Shown piece after piece: positions 9,766 to 25,052 of a stretch of DNA of 64,000 bases; position 1 is the first letter of the stretch, and every line of letters begins with the position of its first letter. This stretch comes from Vibrio sp. CK2-1 (GTDB lineage: Bacteria > Pseudomonadota > Gammaproteobacteria > Enterobacterales > Vibrionaceae). The stretch spans positions 1 through 64,000 of the forward strand of contig NZ_JAKKCJ010000006.1 in assembly GCF_021726515.1 (NCBI RefSeq). Reading direction: 5' to 3'. The translations under genes and the position numbers were made by a program. Below the pieces are notes generated by a model. That model made no database searches, had not been told where the DNA came from, and worked only from the letters and a program-made list of their open reading frames with translations.

Positions 9766-9841
9766 TTCGCGCCTAATTATGGTTGGAGTGTTGCTTATTT
9801 TGCCTAGTTCTTTTTAGGAAAAGGCAGAGCAAATGATGCTT

Positions 9842-9922
9842 CCATCCAAGACCGTAGGCGTTGAGCAATAGTAATATTGATTAACTTAATAATACCTACG
9901 TAGATGGTGCCCGAACGGATGG
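9842..9922 (+). ncRNA. L10 leader (ribosomal protein autoregulatory RNA)
   Basis: The rplJ leader contains CCAAGACCGTAGGCG and the matching CCTACGTAGATGGTG, the hallmark of the gammaproteobacterial L10 leader. The outer arms CCATCC (9842) and GGATGG (9917) also pair. In E. coli the L10-L12 complex binds this RNA and blocks rplJ translation. The fold is inferred by eye. Confidence 0.8.
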
Positions 9923-10018
9923 TCGTATTTTTGTAAAGAAATATTCATTTGGGAATGCACCGTAAGAACGCTCATTAATATTAATGAGTGGTGTAACTAC
10001 AACCAGGAGTAAATCCAA

Positions 10019-10510
10019 ATGGCTTTAAATCTTCAAGACAAACAAGCAATTGTTGCTGAAGTTAACGAAGCAGCCAGTGGTGCACTTTCTGCAGTTGTTG
10101 CTGACTCTCGTGGCGTTGCTGTTGGCGCGATGACTTCTCTACGTAAACAAGCTCGTGAAGCTGGCGTTTACATGAAAGTTGTTCGTAACACACTAGCTCG
10201 TCGTGCTGTAGACGGTACAGACTACGAATGTCTGAAAGACGTATTCGTTGGTCCAACTTTGATCGCTTTCTCTAACGAGCACCCAGGTGCTGCTGCGCGT
10301 CTTTTCAAAGACTTCGCTAAAGAGAATAAAGCATTTGAAATCAAAGCTGCTGCATTTGAAGGCGCGGTTACTGACGCTGATGTACTAGCGACACTACCTA
10401 CTTACGACGAAGCAATTGCACGCTTGATGATGTGCATGAAAGAAGCTTCTGCTGGCAAGTTGGTACGTACTATCGCTGCTGTTCGCGATCAAAAACAAGA
10501 CGCTGCATAA
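10019..10510 (+). CDS. rplJ: 50S ribosomal protein L10
   Basis: Anchors L7/L12 dimers to 23S rRNA to form the ribosomal stalk. It has 163 residues. The N-terminal rRNA-binding domain ([18 protein letters not shown]) and the C-terminal helix that carries L12 dimers ([21 protein letters not shown] region) are both present. A CCAGGAG ribosome-binding site lies before the ATG. First gene of the rplJL-rpoBC operon, with the autoregulatory leader upstream. Confidence 0.98.
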   Translation: MALNLQDKQAIVAEVNEAASGALSAVVADSRGVAVGAMTSLRKQAREAGVYMKVVRNTLARRAVDGTDYECLKDVFVGPTLIAFSNEHPGAAARLFKDFAKENKAFEIKAAAFEGAVTDADVLATLPTYDEAIARLMMCMKEASAGKLVRTIAAVRDQKQDAA

Positions 10511-10567
10511 GCCTTGCTTTTTATTGATTGCTAAATAAACTTATTGTTAACTTAAAAGAGAATTGTT

Positions 10568-10936
10568 ATGTCTATTACTAACGAGCAAATCCTAGACGCA
10601 GTTGCAGAAATGTCTGTAATGCAAGTTGTTGAGCTTATCGAAGCTATGGAAGAAAAATTCGGCGTTTCTGCTGCAGCAGCTGTTGTTGCTGGCGGCGCAG
10701 CTGGCGGTGACGCTGCTGAAGAGCAAACTGAATTTGACGTGATCCTAACTGCTGCTGGCGCTAACAAAGTATCTGTTATCAAAGCAGTACGTGGCGCAAC
10801 TGGCCTAGGTCTTAAAGAAGCTAAAGGTCTAGTTGACGGTGCTCCAGCTCCGCTTAAAGAAGGCGTTTCTAAAGAAGAAGCTGAAGCTCTTAAAGCACAA
10901 CTAGAAGAAGCTGGTGCTTCTGTTGAAGTTAAGTAA
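10568..10936 (+). CDS. rplL: 50S ribosomal protein L7/L12
   Basis: Multicopy stalk protein that recruits translation factors. It has 122 residues: an N-terminal dimerisation helix ([25 protein letters not shown], in two parts), an Ala/Gly-rich hinge (about 35-50) and the C-terminal factor-binding domain with [12 protein letters not shown] and [15 protein letters not shown] motifs. Translation is made in large excess over L10 in related species. An attenuator lies 32 bases downstream, before rpoB. Confidence 0.98.
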   Translation: MSITNEQILDAVAEMSVMQVVELIEAMEEKFGVSAAAAVVAGGAAGGDAAEEQTEFDVILTAAGANKVSVIKAVRGATGLGLKEAKGLVDGAPAPLKEGVSKEEAEALKAQLEEAGASVEVK

Positions 10937-10968
10937 TTTATACTTAATTTCTTAGCCGAAAGGCTAAT

Positions 10969-10999
10969 GGCTGGTGGTTAATTAACCACCGGCCTTTTT
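10969..10999 (+). terminator. rplL-rpoB attenuator
   Basis: A GC-rich hairpin (GGCTGGTGGTTAA pairing with TTAACCACCGGCC, one G-U) followed by five T residues. A smaller hairpin, TTAGCCGAAAGGCTAA, precedes it at 10952. In E. coli a partial terminator at this place lowers rpoBC expression relative to rplJL. The rest of the 279-base gap to rpoB shows no other clear signal. Confidence 0.85.
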
Positions 11000-11215
11000 G
11001 CGCTGTAGGGCATAGATTAATTTTCCCGCTGTTTAGGCATCTATGACCCAGCAAAAAACATCGCTAAGGCTCTGCTGAAATAAAAACGTTCAGATGAGAT
11101 TAGGATGTATCCACATAAACAGTGTTGTTAGTCACTGTCCCCGTTTTATCAATTAATTTGATATGAAACGTGTCTTGGGCAGTTTGGGTCACTTATCAGC
11201 TAGCTGAGGAACCCC

Positions 11216-14200
11216 ATGGTTTACTCTTATACCGAGAAAAAGCGCATCCGTAAGGATTTTGGTAAGCGTCCACAAGTATTGGACGTTCCATATTTGCTAT
11301 CGATCCAGCTCGATTCATTCGACAAGTTCATTGAACAAGATCCTGAAGGTCAATACGGTCTTGAAGCTGCTTTCCGTTCTGTTTTTCCAATTCAGAGCTA
11401 TAACGGCAATTCTGAGCTGCAATACGTTAGCTACCGTCTTGGTGAACCAGTATTTGACGTGAAAGAATGTCAAATTCGTGGTGTCACTTATTCAAAACCA
11501 CTACGCGTTAAACTGCGTCTAGTTGTATTTGATAAAGACGCACCAGCAGGTACTGTAAAAGACATCAAAGAACAAGAAGTCTACATGGGTGAAATTCCAC
11601 TCATGACAGACAACGGTACCTTCGTAATTAATGGTACTGAGAGGGTTATCGTATCCCAGTTGCACCGAAGCCCAGGCGTGTTCTTCGACAGCGATAAGGG
11701 TAAAACCCATTCGTCAGGAAAAGTGCTTTATAACGCACGTGTTATTCCTTACCGTGGTTCGTGGTTGGACTTTGAATTCGACCCGAAAGATAACTTATAC
11801 GTACGTATCGACCGTCGTCGTAAGCTTCCTGCATCAATTATTTTACGTGCACTAGGTAAAACAACAGAAGAGATCCTAGATATCTTCTTTGAAAAAGTGC
11901 GCTTTGAAGTAAAAGACCAAACTCTATTAATGGAGTTGGTACCAGATCGTCTACGTGGTGAAACAGCATCATTTGATATTGAAGCAAATGGTACGGTTTA
12001 CGTAGAAGCTGGTCGTCGTGTAACGGCTCGTCATATCCGTAATCTTGAAAAAGATGGCGTTGAATTTATCGAAGTACCGGTTGAGTACATCGTCGGTAAA
12101 GTTGCGTCTAAAGATTTTGTTGATGAATCAACTGGCGAACTGATCGTTGCAGCGAACCAAGAAATTTCATTAGAAGCATTAGCGAACCTTTCTCAAGCGG
12201 GTTACAAGCAGCTTGAAGTTCTGTTTACTAATGACTTAGACCATGGCCCATTCATGTCAGACACTGTACGTGTTGACAGCACAACGGATCGTATTTCTGC
12301 GCTTGTAGAAATCTACCGTATGATGCGCCCTGGTGAGCCACCAACGAAAGAAGCAGCAGAATCTTTATTCCAAAGCTTATTCTTCTCAGAAGAGCGTTAT
12401 GATCTATCGACTGTTGGTCGTATGAAGTTTAACAGCTCTATCGAACGTGAAGATGCGCAAGACCAAGGTATCCTTGATGAAACGGATATCATTGCGGTAA
12501 TGAAGAAACTGATCGGTATCCGTAACGGTATTGGCGAAGTGGATGATATTGACCACCTTGGCAACCGTCGTATCCGTTCTGTTGGTGAAATGGCTGAAAA
12601 CCAATTCCGTGTTGGTCTAGTCCGTGTTGAACGTGCAGTGAAAGAGCGCCTAAGTCTTGGTGATTTAGATGCGATCATGCCTCAAGACCTTATCAATGCT
12701 AAGCCGATTTCGGCAGCAGTGAAAGAGTTCTTTGGCTCGTCACAGCTTTCTCAATTTATGGATCAGAACAACCCGTTGTCAGAAGTAACGCACAAGCGTC
12801 GTATTTCTGCATTAGGTCCTGGCGGTTTGACACGTGAGCGTGCTGGCTTTGAAGTACGTGACGTTCACGTAACTCACTACGGTCGTCTATGTCCGATCGA
12901 AACGCCAGAAGGTCCAAACATCGGTTTGATCAACTCATTATCAGCGTTTGCTCGTTGTAATGAATACGGTTTCCTAGAGACTCCGTACCGTCGCGTTGTT
13001 GATGGTGTTGTAACTGAAGAAGTGGATTACCTTTCTGCTATTGAAGAAGGTCAGTTTGTTATCGCTCAGGCGAACGCACACTTGACAGACGAAGGTCGTT
13101 TTGCCGATGAGCTAATCACTGCTCGTCAGAAAGGTGAATCTGGTCTTCACCCACGTGACCATGTTAACTACATGGACGTGGCAACAAACCAAGTTGTATC
13201 TATCGCTGCCTCGCTTATCCCGTTCCTAGAACACGATGATGCGAACCGTGCATTGATGGGTGCAAACATGCAACGTCAAGCAGTACCAACACTAAAAGCT
13301 GATAAGCCTCTAGTCGGTACTGGTATTGAGCGTAATGTAGCGGTTGACTCAGGTGTAACAGCAGTTGCGAAACGTGGCGGTACAGTTCAATCTGTCGATG
13401 CTTCTCGTATCGTAATTAAAGTTAACGAAGATGAGTTGGTTCCAGGTGAAGCTGGTATCGACATCTACAACTTAACTAAGTACACCCGTTCAAACCAAAA
13501 CACATGTATTAACCAACGTCCAACCGTACTACCGGGTGAACCTGTTTCACGTGGTGACGTTCTTGCTGATGGTCCTTCAACCGACCTTGGTGAGCTTGCA
13601 CTTGGCCAAAACATGCGTATCGCATTCATGCCTTGGAATGGTTACAACTTCGAAGACTCAATCTTAGTATCTGAGCGCGTAGTTCAAGAAGACCGTTTCA
13701 CAACGATTCACATTCAAGAGCTTTCTTGTGTGGCTCGTGATACCAAGCTTGGTAGCGAAGAAATTACAGCTGATATTCCAAACGTAGGTGAGTCTGCTCT
13801 ATCTAAACTAGATGAGTCAGGTATCGTTTACATTGGTGCTGAAGTGAAGGGTGGCGACATCCTAGTTGGTAAAGTAACGCCTAAAGGTGAAACGCAACTG
13901 ACTCCTGAAGAGAAACTACTACGTGCGATCTTCGGTGAAAAAGCATCTGATGTTAAAGATACGTCACTACGTGTACCTAACTCTATCTCAGGTACTATCA
14001 TTGATGTTCAAGTCTTTACTCGCGATGGCGTAGAAAAAGACAAGCGTGCGCTTGAAATTGAACAAATGCAGCTGAAAGACGCGAAGAAAGACTTAACTGA
14101 AGAGTTCCAAATTCTTGAAGGTGGTCTATTAGCGCGTGTTCGTTCTCTGCTGATTTCTGGTGGCTTCTCTGAAGCGAAACTAGACTCAATGGATCGTAAG

Positions 14201-15244
14201 CAGTGGTTAGTACAAACACTAGAAGACGATGCACTGCAGTCTCAGCTTGAGCAACTTGCTGAGCAGTGGGATGAGCTAAAAGCTGACTTTGATAAGAAGT
14301 TTGAAACTAAGCGTCGTAAGATCACTCAAGGTGATGATCTTGCACCGGGCGTACTGAAGATTGTTAAGGTTTACCTTGCAGTTAAACGTCGCATTCAGCC
14401 TGGTGATAAGATGGCGGGTCGTCACGGTAACAAAGGTGTAATCTCTAAGATCAACCCTGTTGAAGACATGCCTTATGATGAAAAAGGTCAACCTGTTGAC
14501 ATCGTGTTGAACCCACTGGGTGTACCATCACGTATGAACATCGGTCAGATCCTTGAAGTTCACTTAGGTCTTGCAGCGAAAGGTATTGGCGACAAGATTA
14601 ACCAGATGGTGAAAGAGCAACAAGAACTGGCTAAGTTCCGTGAGTTCTTACAGAAAGTTTATGACTTAGGCGAGACTCGCCAAGAAGTGAACATTGCTGA
14701 ACTGTCTGATGATGAAGTCCGTACTCTAATCGGAAACTTGCGTGGCGGTCTACCGATTGCTACACCTGTATTCGATGGTGCAAACGAACCAGCGATTAAA
14801 GAATTGCTTGCGCTTGCTGATCTTCCAACGTCAGGTCAATTAGACCTATACGATGGTCGTACGGGTGATAAGTTTGAGCGTCCTGTAACGGTAGGTTACA
14901 TGTACATGCTGAAACTGAACCACTTGGTTGATGACAAGATGCACGCACGTTCGACTGGCTCTTACAGCCTAGTAACTCAGCAACCACTTGGTGGTAAAGC
15001 TCAGTTCGGTGGCCAGCGTTTCGGTGAGATGGAAGTATGGGCACTAGAAGCATACGGTGCTGCTTACACGCTTCAAGAAATGCTAACTGTTAAGTCTGAT
15101 GACGTGAATGGCCGTACGAAGATGTACAAAAACATCGTCGATGGCGACCACAGCATGGAGCCTGGCATGCCAGAATCGTTCAACGTATTGTTGAAAGAGA
15201 TTCGCTCGCTAGGTATTAACATCGAGCTAGAAGACGAAGAGTAA
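11216..15244 (+). CDS. rpoB: DNA-directed RNA polymerase subunit beta
   Basis: Forms, with beta prime, the catalytic cleft of RNA polymerase. It is 1342 residues long, the same as E. coli. The rifampicin-pocket segment [22 protein letters not shown] is intact and looks wild type, with [18 protein letters not shown] after it. The clamp-region motif [11 protein letters not shown] and the C-terminal [23 protein letters not shown] (in two parts) are also present. A TGAGGA ribosome-binding site precedes the ATG at 11216. rpoC follows after 115 bases. Confidence 0.99.
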   Translation: MVYSYTEKKRIRKDFGKRPQVLDVPYLLSIQLDSFDKFIEQDPEGQYGLEAAFRSVFPIQSYNGNSELQYVSYRLGEPVFDVKECQIRGVTYSKPLRVKLRLVVFDKDAPAGTVKDIKEQEVYMGEIPLMTDNGTFVINGTERVIVSQLHRSPGVFFDSDKGKTHSSGKVLYNARVIPYRGSWLDFEFDPKDNLYVRIDRRRKLPASIILRALGKTTEEILDIFFEKVRFEVKDQTLLMELVPDRLRGETASFDIEANGTVYVEAGRRVTARHIRNLEKDGVEFIEVPVEYIVGKVASKDFVDESTGELIVAANQEISLEALANLSQAGYKQLEVLFTNDLDHGPFMSDTVRVDSTTDRISALVEIYRMMRPGEPPTKEAAESLFQSLFFSEERYDLSTVGRMKFNSSIEREDAQDQGILDETDIIAVMKKLIGIRNGIGEVDDIDHLGNRRIRSVGEMAENQFRVGLVRVERAVKERLSLGDLDAIMPQDLINAKPISAAVKEFFGSSQLSQFMDQNNPLSEVTHKRRISALGPGGLTRERAGFEVRDVHVTHYGRLCPIETPEGPNIGLINSLSAFARCNEYGFLETPYRRVVDGVVTEEVDYLSAIEEGQFVIAQANAHLTDEGRFADELITARQKGESGLHPRDHVNYMDVATNQVVSIAASLIPFLEHDDANRALMGANMQRQAVPTLKADKPLVGTGIERNVAVDSGVTAVAKRGGTVQSVDASRIVIKVNEDELVPGEAGIDIYNLTKYTRSNQNTCINQRPTVLPGEPVSRGDVLADGPSTDLGELALGQNMRIAFMPWNGYNFEDSILVSERVVQEDRFTTIHIQELSCVARDTKLGSEEITADIPNVGESALSKLDESGIVYIGAEVKGGDILVGKVTPKGETQLTPEEKLLRAIFGEKASDVKDTSLRVPNSISGTIIDVQVFTRDGVEKDKRALEIEQMQLKDAKKDLTEEFQILEGGLLARVRSLLISGGFSEAKLDSMDRKQWLVQTLEDDALQSQLEQLAEQWDELKADFDKKFETKRRKITQGDDLAPGVLKIVKVYLAVKRRIQPGDKMAGRHGNKGVISKINPVEDMPYDEKGQPVDIVLNPLGVPSRMNIGQILEVHLGLAAKGIGDKINQMVKEQQELAKFREFLQKVYDLGETRQEVNIAELSDDEVRTLIGNLRGGLPIATPVFDGANEPAIKELLALADLPTSGQLDLYDGRTGDKFERPVTVGYMYMLKLNHLVDDKMHARSTGSYSLVTQQPLGGKAQFGGQRFGEMEVWALEAYGAAYTLQEMLTVKSDDVNGRTKMYKNIVDGDHSMEPGMPESFNVLLKEIRSLGINIELEDEE

Positions 15245-15359
15245 TCATTGTTATTTATTCAGCAAATGCTGCGATTAATGATAAAGAACTCTCGGATTTA
15301 ACCCGGTAGAAAAGAGGCGTTCAATTTGAGCGTCTCTTAACTCCTTACAGGAGCTGATT

Positions 15360-19559
<4,200 letters not shown>

Positions 19560-19592
19560 TCTTTAAAGAGACAGACGTAAGTCAAGACTATT

Positions 19593-19619
19593 AAAAAGGC
19601 ACCTTCGGGTGCCTTTTTT
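19593..19619 (+). terminator. Rho-independent terminator of rpoBC
   Basis: GGCACC and GGTGCC pair around a stable TTCG tetraloop, extended by A-T pairs, with six T residues after it. It lies 33 bases past the rpoC stop. Confidence 0.95.
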
Positions 19620-19683
19620 GTTTTTAGGACAAGCAGTAAGGCGTATACTCGCGGCATTGTTTATCCTGCTCTCGGCTCACTGC

Positions 19684-20577
19684 ATGTATTACCTTTTCCC
19701 CATCATTACCGTTTTTATCTGGGCGGGAAATGCCATTATCAATAAAATGGCCTCAACCGTGATCGATCCCGGTGCGATCTCCTTCTATCGTTGGCTGGTG
19801 GCGTTTATGGTTTTAACGCCATTCTTAGCGCTGTCTACTTGGAAGCATCGTAAGCATTTATTGCCTTATCTCCCTAAACTGGCTTTTCTCTCTTTGCTTG
19901 GTATGGTGTTGAACCAATCTCTCGGTTACTACGCAGGCTTAACCACGACTGCTCTGAATTTATCGTTAATCACGTCACTGGTTCCTTTGATGGGACTATT
20001 TTTGAGCATTCCACTGCTTAACCAGAAGTTGACGCTTTATGCGGTACTAGGCGCTGTAGTTTCTTTTTCTGGACTAATTATCATGCTGGCTCATGGTGAT
20101 ATTAAGGCGCTGTTTTCTCATGGCATGAATAGAGGTGATGTACTGGTGTTGCTTGGCACCTTAGCCTATGCCTTGTATGTGGTATTGATTAAACGCTGGC
20201 GTATGCCGATCTCAAATTGGCAGTCTGTCTATGTACAAGTGTGTTTTGCACTGGTGTTCTTGTTTCCGCTGTTTAGCATCAGCCAGCCCGTTGAGTTTTC
20301 ACATCAGACCGTGCCTTTGATCATGTATGCAGGTTTGCTTGCCTCAGTGATTGCACCTTGGTGCTGGATGATGGGGATTGAACATTTAGGAGCCGATAAA
20401 GCCGCGATCTTTATGAATCTTATGCCAGCCGTCACCGCAGTGTTCGCCAGTATTATTCTAGGAGCGAGTTTAGCTTTATTTGATTATGTAGGAATGGCGA
20501 TGATTATTGGTGGGGTGATTTTGGCTCAACGAAGTCGTGGCACTAAACCTATGATAGCGAAAGTGCCACAAAAATAA
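19684..20577 (+). CDS. EamA/DMT-family transporter
   Basis: A drug/metabolite-superfamily inner-membrane exporter of about 297 residues with ten hydrophobic spans in two EamA repeats. The first repeat starts at FPIITVFIWAGNAIINKMAS and the second ends with GVILAQRS. Substrate unknown; relatives export amino acids or metabolites. The frame is open to a GTG inside the rpoC terminator, but the ATG at 19684 is preferred because it aligns with the start of a paralogue at 39736-40668. No strong ribosome-binding site is visible. It is an addition to the otherwise E. coli-like order and has no partner gene next to it on the same strand. Confidence 0.85.
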   Translation: MYYLFPIITVFIWAGNAIINKMASTVIDPGAISFYRWLVAFMVLTPFLALSTWKHRKHLLPYLPKLAFLSLLGMVLNQSLGYYAGLTTTALNLSLITSLVPLMGLFLSIPLLNQKLTLYAVLGAVVSFSGLIIMLAHGDIKALFSHGMNRGDVLVLLGTLAYALYVVLIKRWRMPISNWQSVYVQVCFALVFLFPLFSISQPVEFSHQTVPLIMYAGLLASVIAPWCWMMGIEHLGADKAAIFMNLMPAVTAVFASIILGASLALFDYVGMAMIIGGVILAQRSRGTKPMIAKVPQK

Positions 20578-20611
20578 GGATTATCCAGCTTGGTCCTAGT
20601 CCGGGTTGTGT

Positions 20612-21103
20612 TTATGCGCCCGGTGGGATTTCCAAGCTTTCAGCGATCATCTGGATCAGCTGATCTTCTAACTCGAAGCGATCTTCCAATACTTCACCAA
20701 TTTGTGATAGATCGAAATCAAAATCTTCAAGTTCATCTTCGACCCCAACATCGGCATATTTGTCGGTGTAATTCAGTAGCGGGTCAGTGGTTTCAACAAT
20801 TTTAAAATACGTGGTGTTAATGTCTTCGGTGGGTGAAAAGCCGGTTGATTCCCACTTTTGCATCACCATGTCGTAGATTTTGAAATGCCCTTCAGAAATA
20901 TAATCCACCACATGTTGGCAGAAATCTTGTAGTTCTTCAGGGGAAGGAAGTTTTTCGATGGCTGTTTTTTTATGATGACTTGGCTTTAGTGCCGCCAATT
21001 TCCAATATTCAACAATCAAGTTTTGTCTAGTGTCGAGCCAATGGTCGATGACTTCACTGGAACCGCCAAATTGTGCTTGAGTCTGTTTTAGTTTATTTAG
21101 CAT
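20612..21103 (-). CDS. rsd: Regulator of sigma D (anti-sigma-70 factor)
   Basis: A 163-residue Rsd/AlgQ-family protein. In E. coli, Rsd binds free sigma-70 in stationary phase and helps alternative sigma factors; it also stimulates SpoT in some conditions. Family segments visible are the N-terminal helix (MLNKLKQTQAQFGGSSEVIDHW, in two parts), the LIVEYWKLAA helix and the FCQHVVDYISEGHFKIYD core. It is divergent from nudC, the neighbour it has in E. coli, which supports the call. The C-terminus is acidic (DELEDFDFDLSQ). Confidence 0.9.
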   Translation of the reverse strand: MLNKLKQTQAQFGGSSEVIDHWLDTRQNLIVEYWKLAALKPSHHKKTAIEKLPSPEELQDFCQHVVDYISEGHFKIYDMVMQKWESTGFSPTEDINTTYFKIVETTDPLLNYTDKYADVGVEDELEDFDFDLSQIGEVLEDRFELEDQLIQMIAESLEIPPGA

Positions 21104-21292
21104 GGCTGTATCCTCATAATAGCTAACGCGTTATTGGCGTTTAGCCGCTCTACTTTGTGATCAATAGAGGGTCCTTTTTGATAGTGTATACCATGTAGTG
21201 ATATGAGTGGTTATAGACAGCAAATCGATAAGCACTGGTATGAAATTAGATTGCCAGTAAAATGGTGGAACTTCAAGCAATGAGATGAGCAG

Positions 21293-22060
21293 ATGCTAAA
21301 AAAAGATCAAAAAGTAAACTGGTGTATCGTTGATGGTAGTACGTTACATTTGCAAGACAAAACATTGCCTTATGGATCTGCTGAAGCACTCAATTTACCG
21401 ACAGAACATGCGGTTATTATTGGTGAATTAGATGGCGTTCCGTGTGCTTGGCTGAATGCCAGCGAGCTTGACGATGAACTCGAAATGACGCCATTACGAG
21501 ACTTATTGTCTTTTCCTGAAGCAACATTTTTGATGGCTAGTCGTGCCGTTCAATATGGTTACATGTCTGTTTCACAACGCTTTTGTTCGCATTGTGGTGG
21601 GCGTAATCGCCTTAACCATAATCAACTAGCGATGCAATGTAATGATTGCCGCACTTTGCATTACCCGAGGATCTTTCCTTGCATCATCGTCGCGATTCGT
21701 AAAGACGATAAAATTCTACTGGCGCATCATGCTCGTCATAAAAGTGGCATGCATACCGTGATTGCCGGTTTTGTTGAAGTCGGGGAAACGCTAGAGCAAT
21801 GTGTGGCGCGTGAAGTGAAAGAAGAAACCGGTATTAATGTCACTAATATTCGCTACTTTGGCAGTCAGCCTTGGGCATTTCCGTCTAGTATGATGATGGC
21901 TTTCTTAGCAGATTACGACAGTGGTGAGGTTCGAGTAGATAAATATGAATTGTCATCAGCCGGTTGGTTTAGTGCTGATGAGTTACCACCGATTGCTCCA
22001 AAGGGAACCATTGCTCGCGCCTTGATCGAACATACTTTACAGTGTGATATTGCGGATTGA
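21293..22060 (+). CDS. nudC: NAD(+)/NADH pyrophosphatase, NAD-capped RNA decapping enzyme
   Basis: Hydrolyses NADH to NMNH and AMP and removes NAD caps from RNA 5' ends. It has 255 residues. A four-cysteine zinc ribbon (CSHCGG then CNDCRT) lies at about residues 98-121. The Nudix box follows at about 158-180: [12 protein letters not shown], then REVKEETGI. The NudC-specific [11 protein letters not shown] motif comes after it. It is divergent from rsd and upstream of hemE, as in E. coli. Confidence 0.95.
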   Translation: MLKKDQKVNWCIVDGSTLHLQDKTLPYGSAEALNLPTEHAVIIGELDGVPCAWLNASELDDELEMTPLRDLLSFPEATFLMASRAVQYGYMSVSQRFCSHCGGRNRLNHNQLAMQCNDCRTLHYPRIFPCIIVAIRKDDKILLAHHARHKSGMHTVIAGFVEVGETLEQCVAREVKEETGINVTNIRYFGSQPWAFPSSMMMAFLADYDSGEVRVDKYELSSAGWFSADELPPIAPKGTIARALIEHTLQCDIAD

Positions 22061-22082
22061 AGGTACTTGGGTATAGGTAGAT

Positions 22083-22165
22083 AAAAAAAACCTCCGGGAT
22101 TGCCGGAGGGGTAAGTAAGATGTCGTTATGAGATGCTGAACATTCATGTGTTTCAGCTCGTTATA
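22083..22165 (-). ncRNA. Candidate small RNA (minus strand) between nudC and hemE
   Basis: A strong terminator exists only in the minus reading: CCTCCGG and CCGGAGG pair around a 5-base loop and are followed by eight T residues (22083-22109). In the plus reading there is no T tract, and both flanking genes are on the plus strand, so it serves neither. Upstream on the minus strand a TATAAC -10-like box lies at 22160-22165, which would give an RNA of about 70-80 nt with an unpaired TTACCCC stretch just before the terminator stem. The -35 box is weak. A degenerate CRP-like sequence (TGTAA-N6-TCATG on the minus strand, about 22237-22252) lies further upstream. No protein is evident. Confidence 0.4.
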
Positions 22166-22333
22166 ATTGTGCTAGCCAACAAAGTATTAACAAATGGCTC
22201 AATTGAAGCAAATTGCGATAGATTTTAATGTTCAAGAACATGATCTGGATTACAAACCATTAGCAAAATGTGCGCTGTGTAATGTTAGAATAAGCGGCAA
22301 ATAAAGACTGCCCCAAATTTTTAGGATAGAAAA

Positions 22334-23401
22334 ATGACTGAATTGAAAAATGACCGTTATCTACGAGCTTTATTAAAACAGCCGGTAGATTACACGCCAG
22401 TATGGATGATGCGCCAAGCCGGTCGTTATTTGCCTGAATATCGCCAAACGCGCAGTGTTGCGGGCGACTTTATGTCTTTATGTAAAAATGCTGAGTTAGC
22501 TTCAGAAGTAACGCTTCAACCATTACGTCGTTTCCCGCTTGATGCGGCGATTTTGTTTTCTGATATTTTGACTATCCCAGATGCAATGGGACTAGGCTTA
22601 TACTTTGAAGCCGGTGAAGGCCCTAAATTTGAGCGCCCGATTACTTGCAAAGCTGATGTCGATAAAATTGGTTTGCCTGACCCAGAAGGTGAGCTGCAAT
22701 ACGTAATGAATGCGGTTCGCCAAATTCGTAAAGACTTGCAAGGTGAAGTGCCGCTGATTGGTTTCTCGGGCAGCCCTTGGACACTAGCGACTTACATGGT
22801 GGAAGGCGGAAGTTCTAAAGCGTTCACTAAAATCAAAAAAATGATGTACGCCGATCCCGCTATTCTGCATGCGCTTTTAGATAAGCTAGCGGATAGTGTA
22901 ATCGAATACTTGAATGCCCAAATCAAAGCCGGCGCTCAGTCTGTAATGGTATTTGATACGTGGGGTGGTGTATTAACTCCGCGCGATTATAATGATTTCT
23001 CTTTGCAGTACATGCACAAAATCGTTGATGGCTTAATTCGTGAAAATGACGGTCGTCGTGTACCGGTTACACTATTCACTAAAAATGGTGGCATGTGGCT
23101 TGAGAAAATTGCCGCCACAGGTTGTGATGCGGTTGGTCTTGATTGGACGATTAACATTCAAGATGCAGTGGCTCGTGTCGGTGATAAAGTGGCACTACAA
23201 GGCAACATGGATCCGTCAATGCTGTATGCTCAGCCAGAGCGTATTCGCCAAGAAGTCGCTTCGATTCTAGAAGGTTTTGGTGATGCTGGTACTGGTCATG
23301 TATTCAACCTAGGTCACGGCATTCATTTAGATGTACCGCCAGAAAATGCAGGCGTATTTGTTGATGCGGTACATGAGTTATCTAAGCCGTACCATAAATA
23401 G
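22334..23401 (+). CDS. hemE: Uroporphyrinogen decarboxylase
   Basis: Converts uroporphyrinogen III to coproporphyrinogen III in haem synthesis by removing four carboxyl groups. It is 355 residues long, near the E. coli 354. The N-terminal signature [15 protein letters not shown] holds the substrate-binding arginines, the [14 protein letters not shown] stretch contains the catalytic aspartate, and [17 protein letters not shown] is the second family signature. It lies downstream of nudC with 273 bases between. In E. coli nfi and yjaG follow directly; here a new cassette intervenes. Confidence 0.97.
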   Translation: MTELKNDRYLRALLKQPVDYTPVWMMRQAGRYLPEYRQTRSVAGDFMSLCKNAELASEVTLQPLRRFPLDAAILFSDILTIPDAMGLGLYFEAGEGPKFERPITCKADVDKIGLPDPEGELQYVMNAVRQIRKDLQGEVPLIGFSGSPWTLATYMVEGGSSKAFTKIKKMMYADPAILHALLDKLADSVIEYLNAQIKAGAQSVMVFDTWGGVLTPRDYNDFSLQYMHKIVDGLIRENDGRRVPVTLFTKNGGMWLEKIAATGCDAVGLDWTINIQDAVARVGDKVALQGNMDPSMLYAQPERIRQEVASILEGFGDAGTGHVFNLGHGIHLDVPPENAGVFVDAVHELSKPYHK

Positions 23402-23450
23402 CCCTATACGCTCGTACTTGAGTATATAACTTGGTTATAAATAACGAGAG

Positions 23451-23480
23451 CGCAGCCTTAACCTAGGCTGCGTTTTTATT
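23451..23480 (+). terminator. Rho-independent terminator of hemE
   Basis: CGCAGCCT pairs with AGGCTGCG around a 6-base loop, followed by TTTTTATTTTT. It lies 50 bases beyond the hemE stop and isolates hemE from the export operon that follows. Confidence 0.92.
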
Positions 23481-23663
23481 TTTGTATTTTCAGTTATTTA
23501 TTTCAGTGCCGATTAGTGTTTATTCATTGATACTGTTAATGTGATGGTGACTTAGATCTCATTTTTTGTTGGCACATTACTGCAGAATAACTGCTCGGAT
23601 CTGTCTATCAATCTACGGCCTATAATTAGTCGTCAGCACCCACTATGGATAAGTAACAGACAC

Positions 23664-25052
23664 ATGCATCGATTCAAATCTCACCTTGCCATTTTTACTC
23701 TTCCGCTATTCTTATTAATACCAACGACGAGTTGGGCGCAAAGCGTGACTTTTTATCAAGCGTGGCAATCATTACTAAGCAATAATGATGGCTTGGCCGC
23801 AGAGCGAGCTAGTGTTGAGCAAGCTGAATATAAACAGCAAGCAGCTGGCGCGATGAACTTGCCAAGCATTACTTTAAGTGCCAACTACACCCGCTTAGAC
23901 GATGATATTGATGTCTCCCCATCTGAGTTGGCAGACAGTACTTCGGTAGGCTCCAGTGCTTTAACTCAAGCCTTTGATGGCATGTTGACCTCGACTTTGG
24001 TGGAGAAAGATGTCTTTACTAGCTCGATTCGTGCCATTTGGCCTATTTTTACGGGGGGACGTATTTCAGCCGCGCAAGATATTGCCGAAGCGAAATCTGA
24101 GGAAGCGAAGTACTTATTGGAGATGAAGCAGCAAGGTAAATTTGAAGATTTGTCGAAATACTATTTTGGCGTGGTGTTATCGAAACAAGTACTCGAGACT
24201 AGGCAAGAAGTCGAGCAAGGTTTGAAAGAACACTTCGACCACGCGGTTAAAATGCAAGAACAAGGACAGATCGCTCGCGTGCAGCGATTACAAGCTGAAA
24301 CCGCTTATCATAAGGCGCAAGTTGATACCAAAAAAGCACAGCGCGATCTGGAAATTGCTCAAATGGCGCTGACTAACTTGATTAAAGCGCCGGCTCTGGC
24401 TGAACCTTCTACCCATCTTTTTATTAATGAAAACCTACCTCCGATGCAAGCCTTTATGGATAAAACTCTGCAAAGCTACCCCGGCTTGAGCATTTTGGAT
24501 GCCAAAGAAAAGCAAGCCAGTGGATTGGTTGATGTGGAGAAAGGAAAATATTATCCAGAAGTTTATCTCTACGGTAATTACAACTTATATCAAGACGATA
24601 CGTTAGTGGGCGATAATACGCCAGATTGGCTAGTAGGCGTTGGCGTGAGCATTCCGCTACTAGATACCTCAGGCCGTTCTGAAAAAGTCAGTGTTGCTCA
24701 TAGTGCGATTAAACAAGTGGGTTATTTACGCGCACAAGCCAAACAAGATTTATCCTTGCTGGTGGAAAAAACCTATCGTGAAGCCAATCAAGCATTAGAG
24801 GAATACAATGGCTTAGCCTCGAGCGTCAGCATGGCCAGTGAAAACATTAGCTTGCAGAAGAAAGCCTTTAGTCAGGGGCTTGCGACTTCTTTGGATGTAG
24901 TCGATGCGGAAATGTACTTAAACAGCATTAAAACCCAACGCTCAGCGGCGGCGTATCAATATGTTCTTTCTTTATCGCGCTTATTGGCGATCAGTGGCGA
25001 AGTCGACAGTTTTAATCAATACCAACAATATCAAGGATTAGAGGTTCAATAA
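23664..25052 (+). CDS. TolC-family outer-membrane efflux protein
   Basis: A 462-residue outer-membrane channel protein. A signal peptide of about 25 residues is visible (basic HRFK, hydrophobic core LAIFTLPLFLLIP, cleavage after TSWA). The mature part has two long helical repeats (QAEYKQQAAGAMNLPSITLSANY and the DLSLLVEKTYREANQALEEY region) typical of TolC tunnels. It would form the outer-membrane exit for the pump encoded by the next three genes. A TATAAT box lies at 23621-23626 without a good -35. It ends one base into the HlyD gene, which argues for translational coupling. Confidence 0.87.
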   Translation: MHRFKSHLAIFTLPLFLLIPTTSWAQSVTFYQAWQSLLSNNDGLAAERASVEQAEYKQQAAGAMNLPSITLSANYTRLDDDIDVSPSELADSTSVGSSALTQAFDGMLTSTLVEKDVFTSSIRAIWPIFTGGRISAAQDIAEAKSEEAKYLLEMKQQGKFEDLSKYYFGVVLSKQVLETRQEVEQGLKEHFDHAVKMQEQGQIARVQRLQAETAYHKAQVDTKKAQRDLEIAQMALTNLIKAPALAEPSTHLFINENLPPMQAFMDKTLQSYPGLSILDAKEKQASGLVDVEKGKYYPEVYLYGNYNLYQDDTLVGDNTPDWLVGVGVSIPLLDTSGRSEKVSVAHSAIKQVGYLRAQAKQDLSLLVEKTYREANQALEEYNGLASSVSMASENISLQKKAFSQGLATSLDVVDAEMYLNSIKTQRSAAAYQYVLSLSRLLAISGEVDSFNQYQQYQGLEVQ

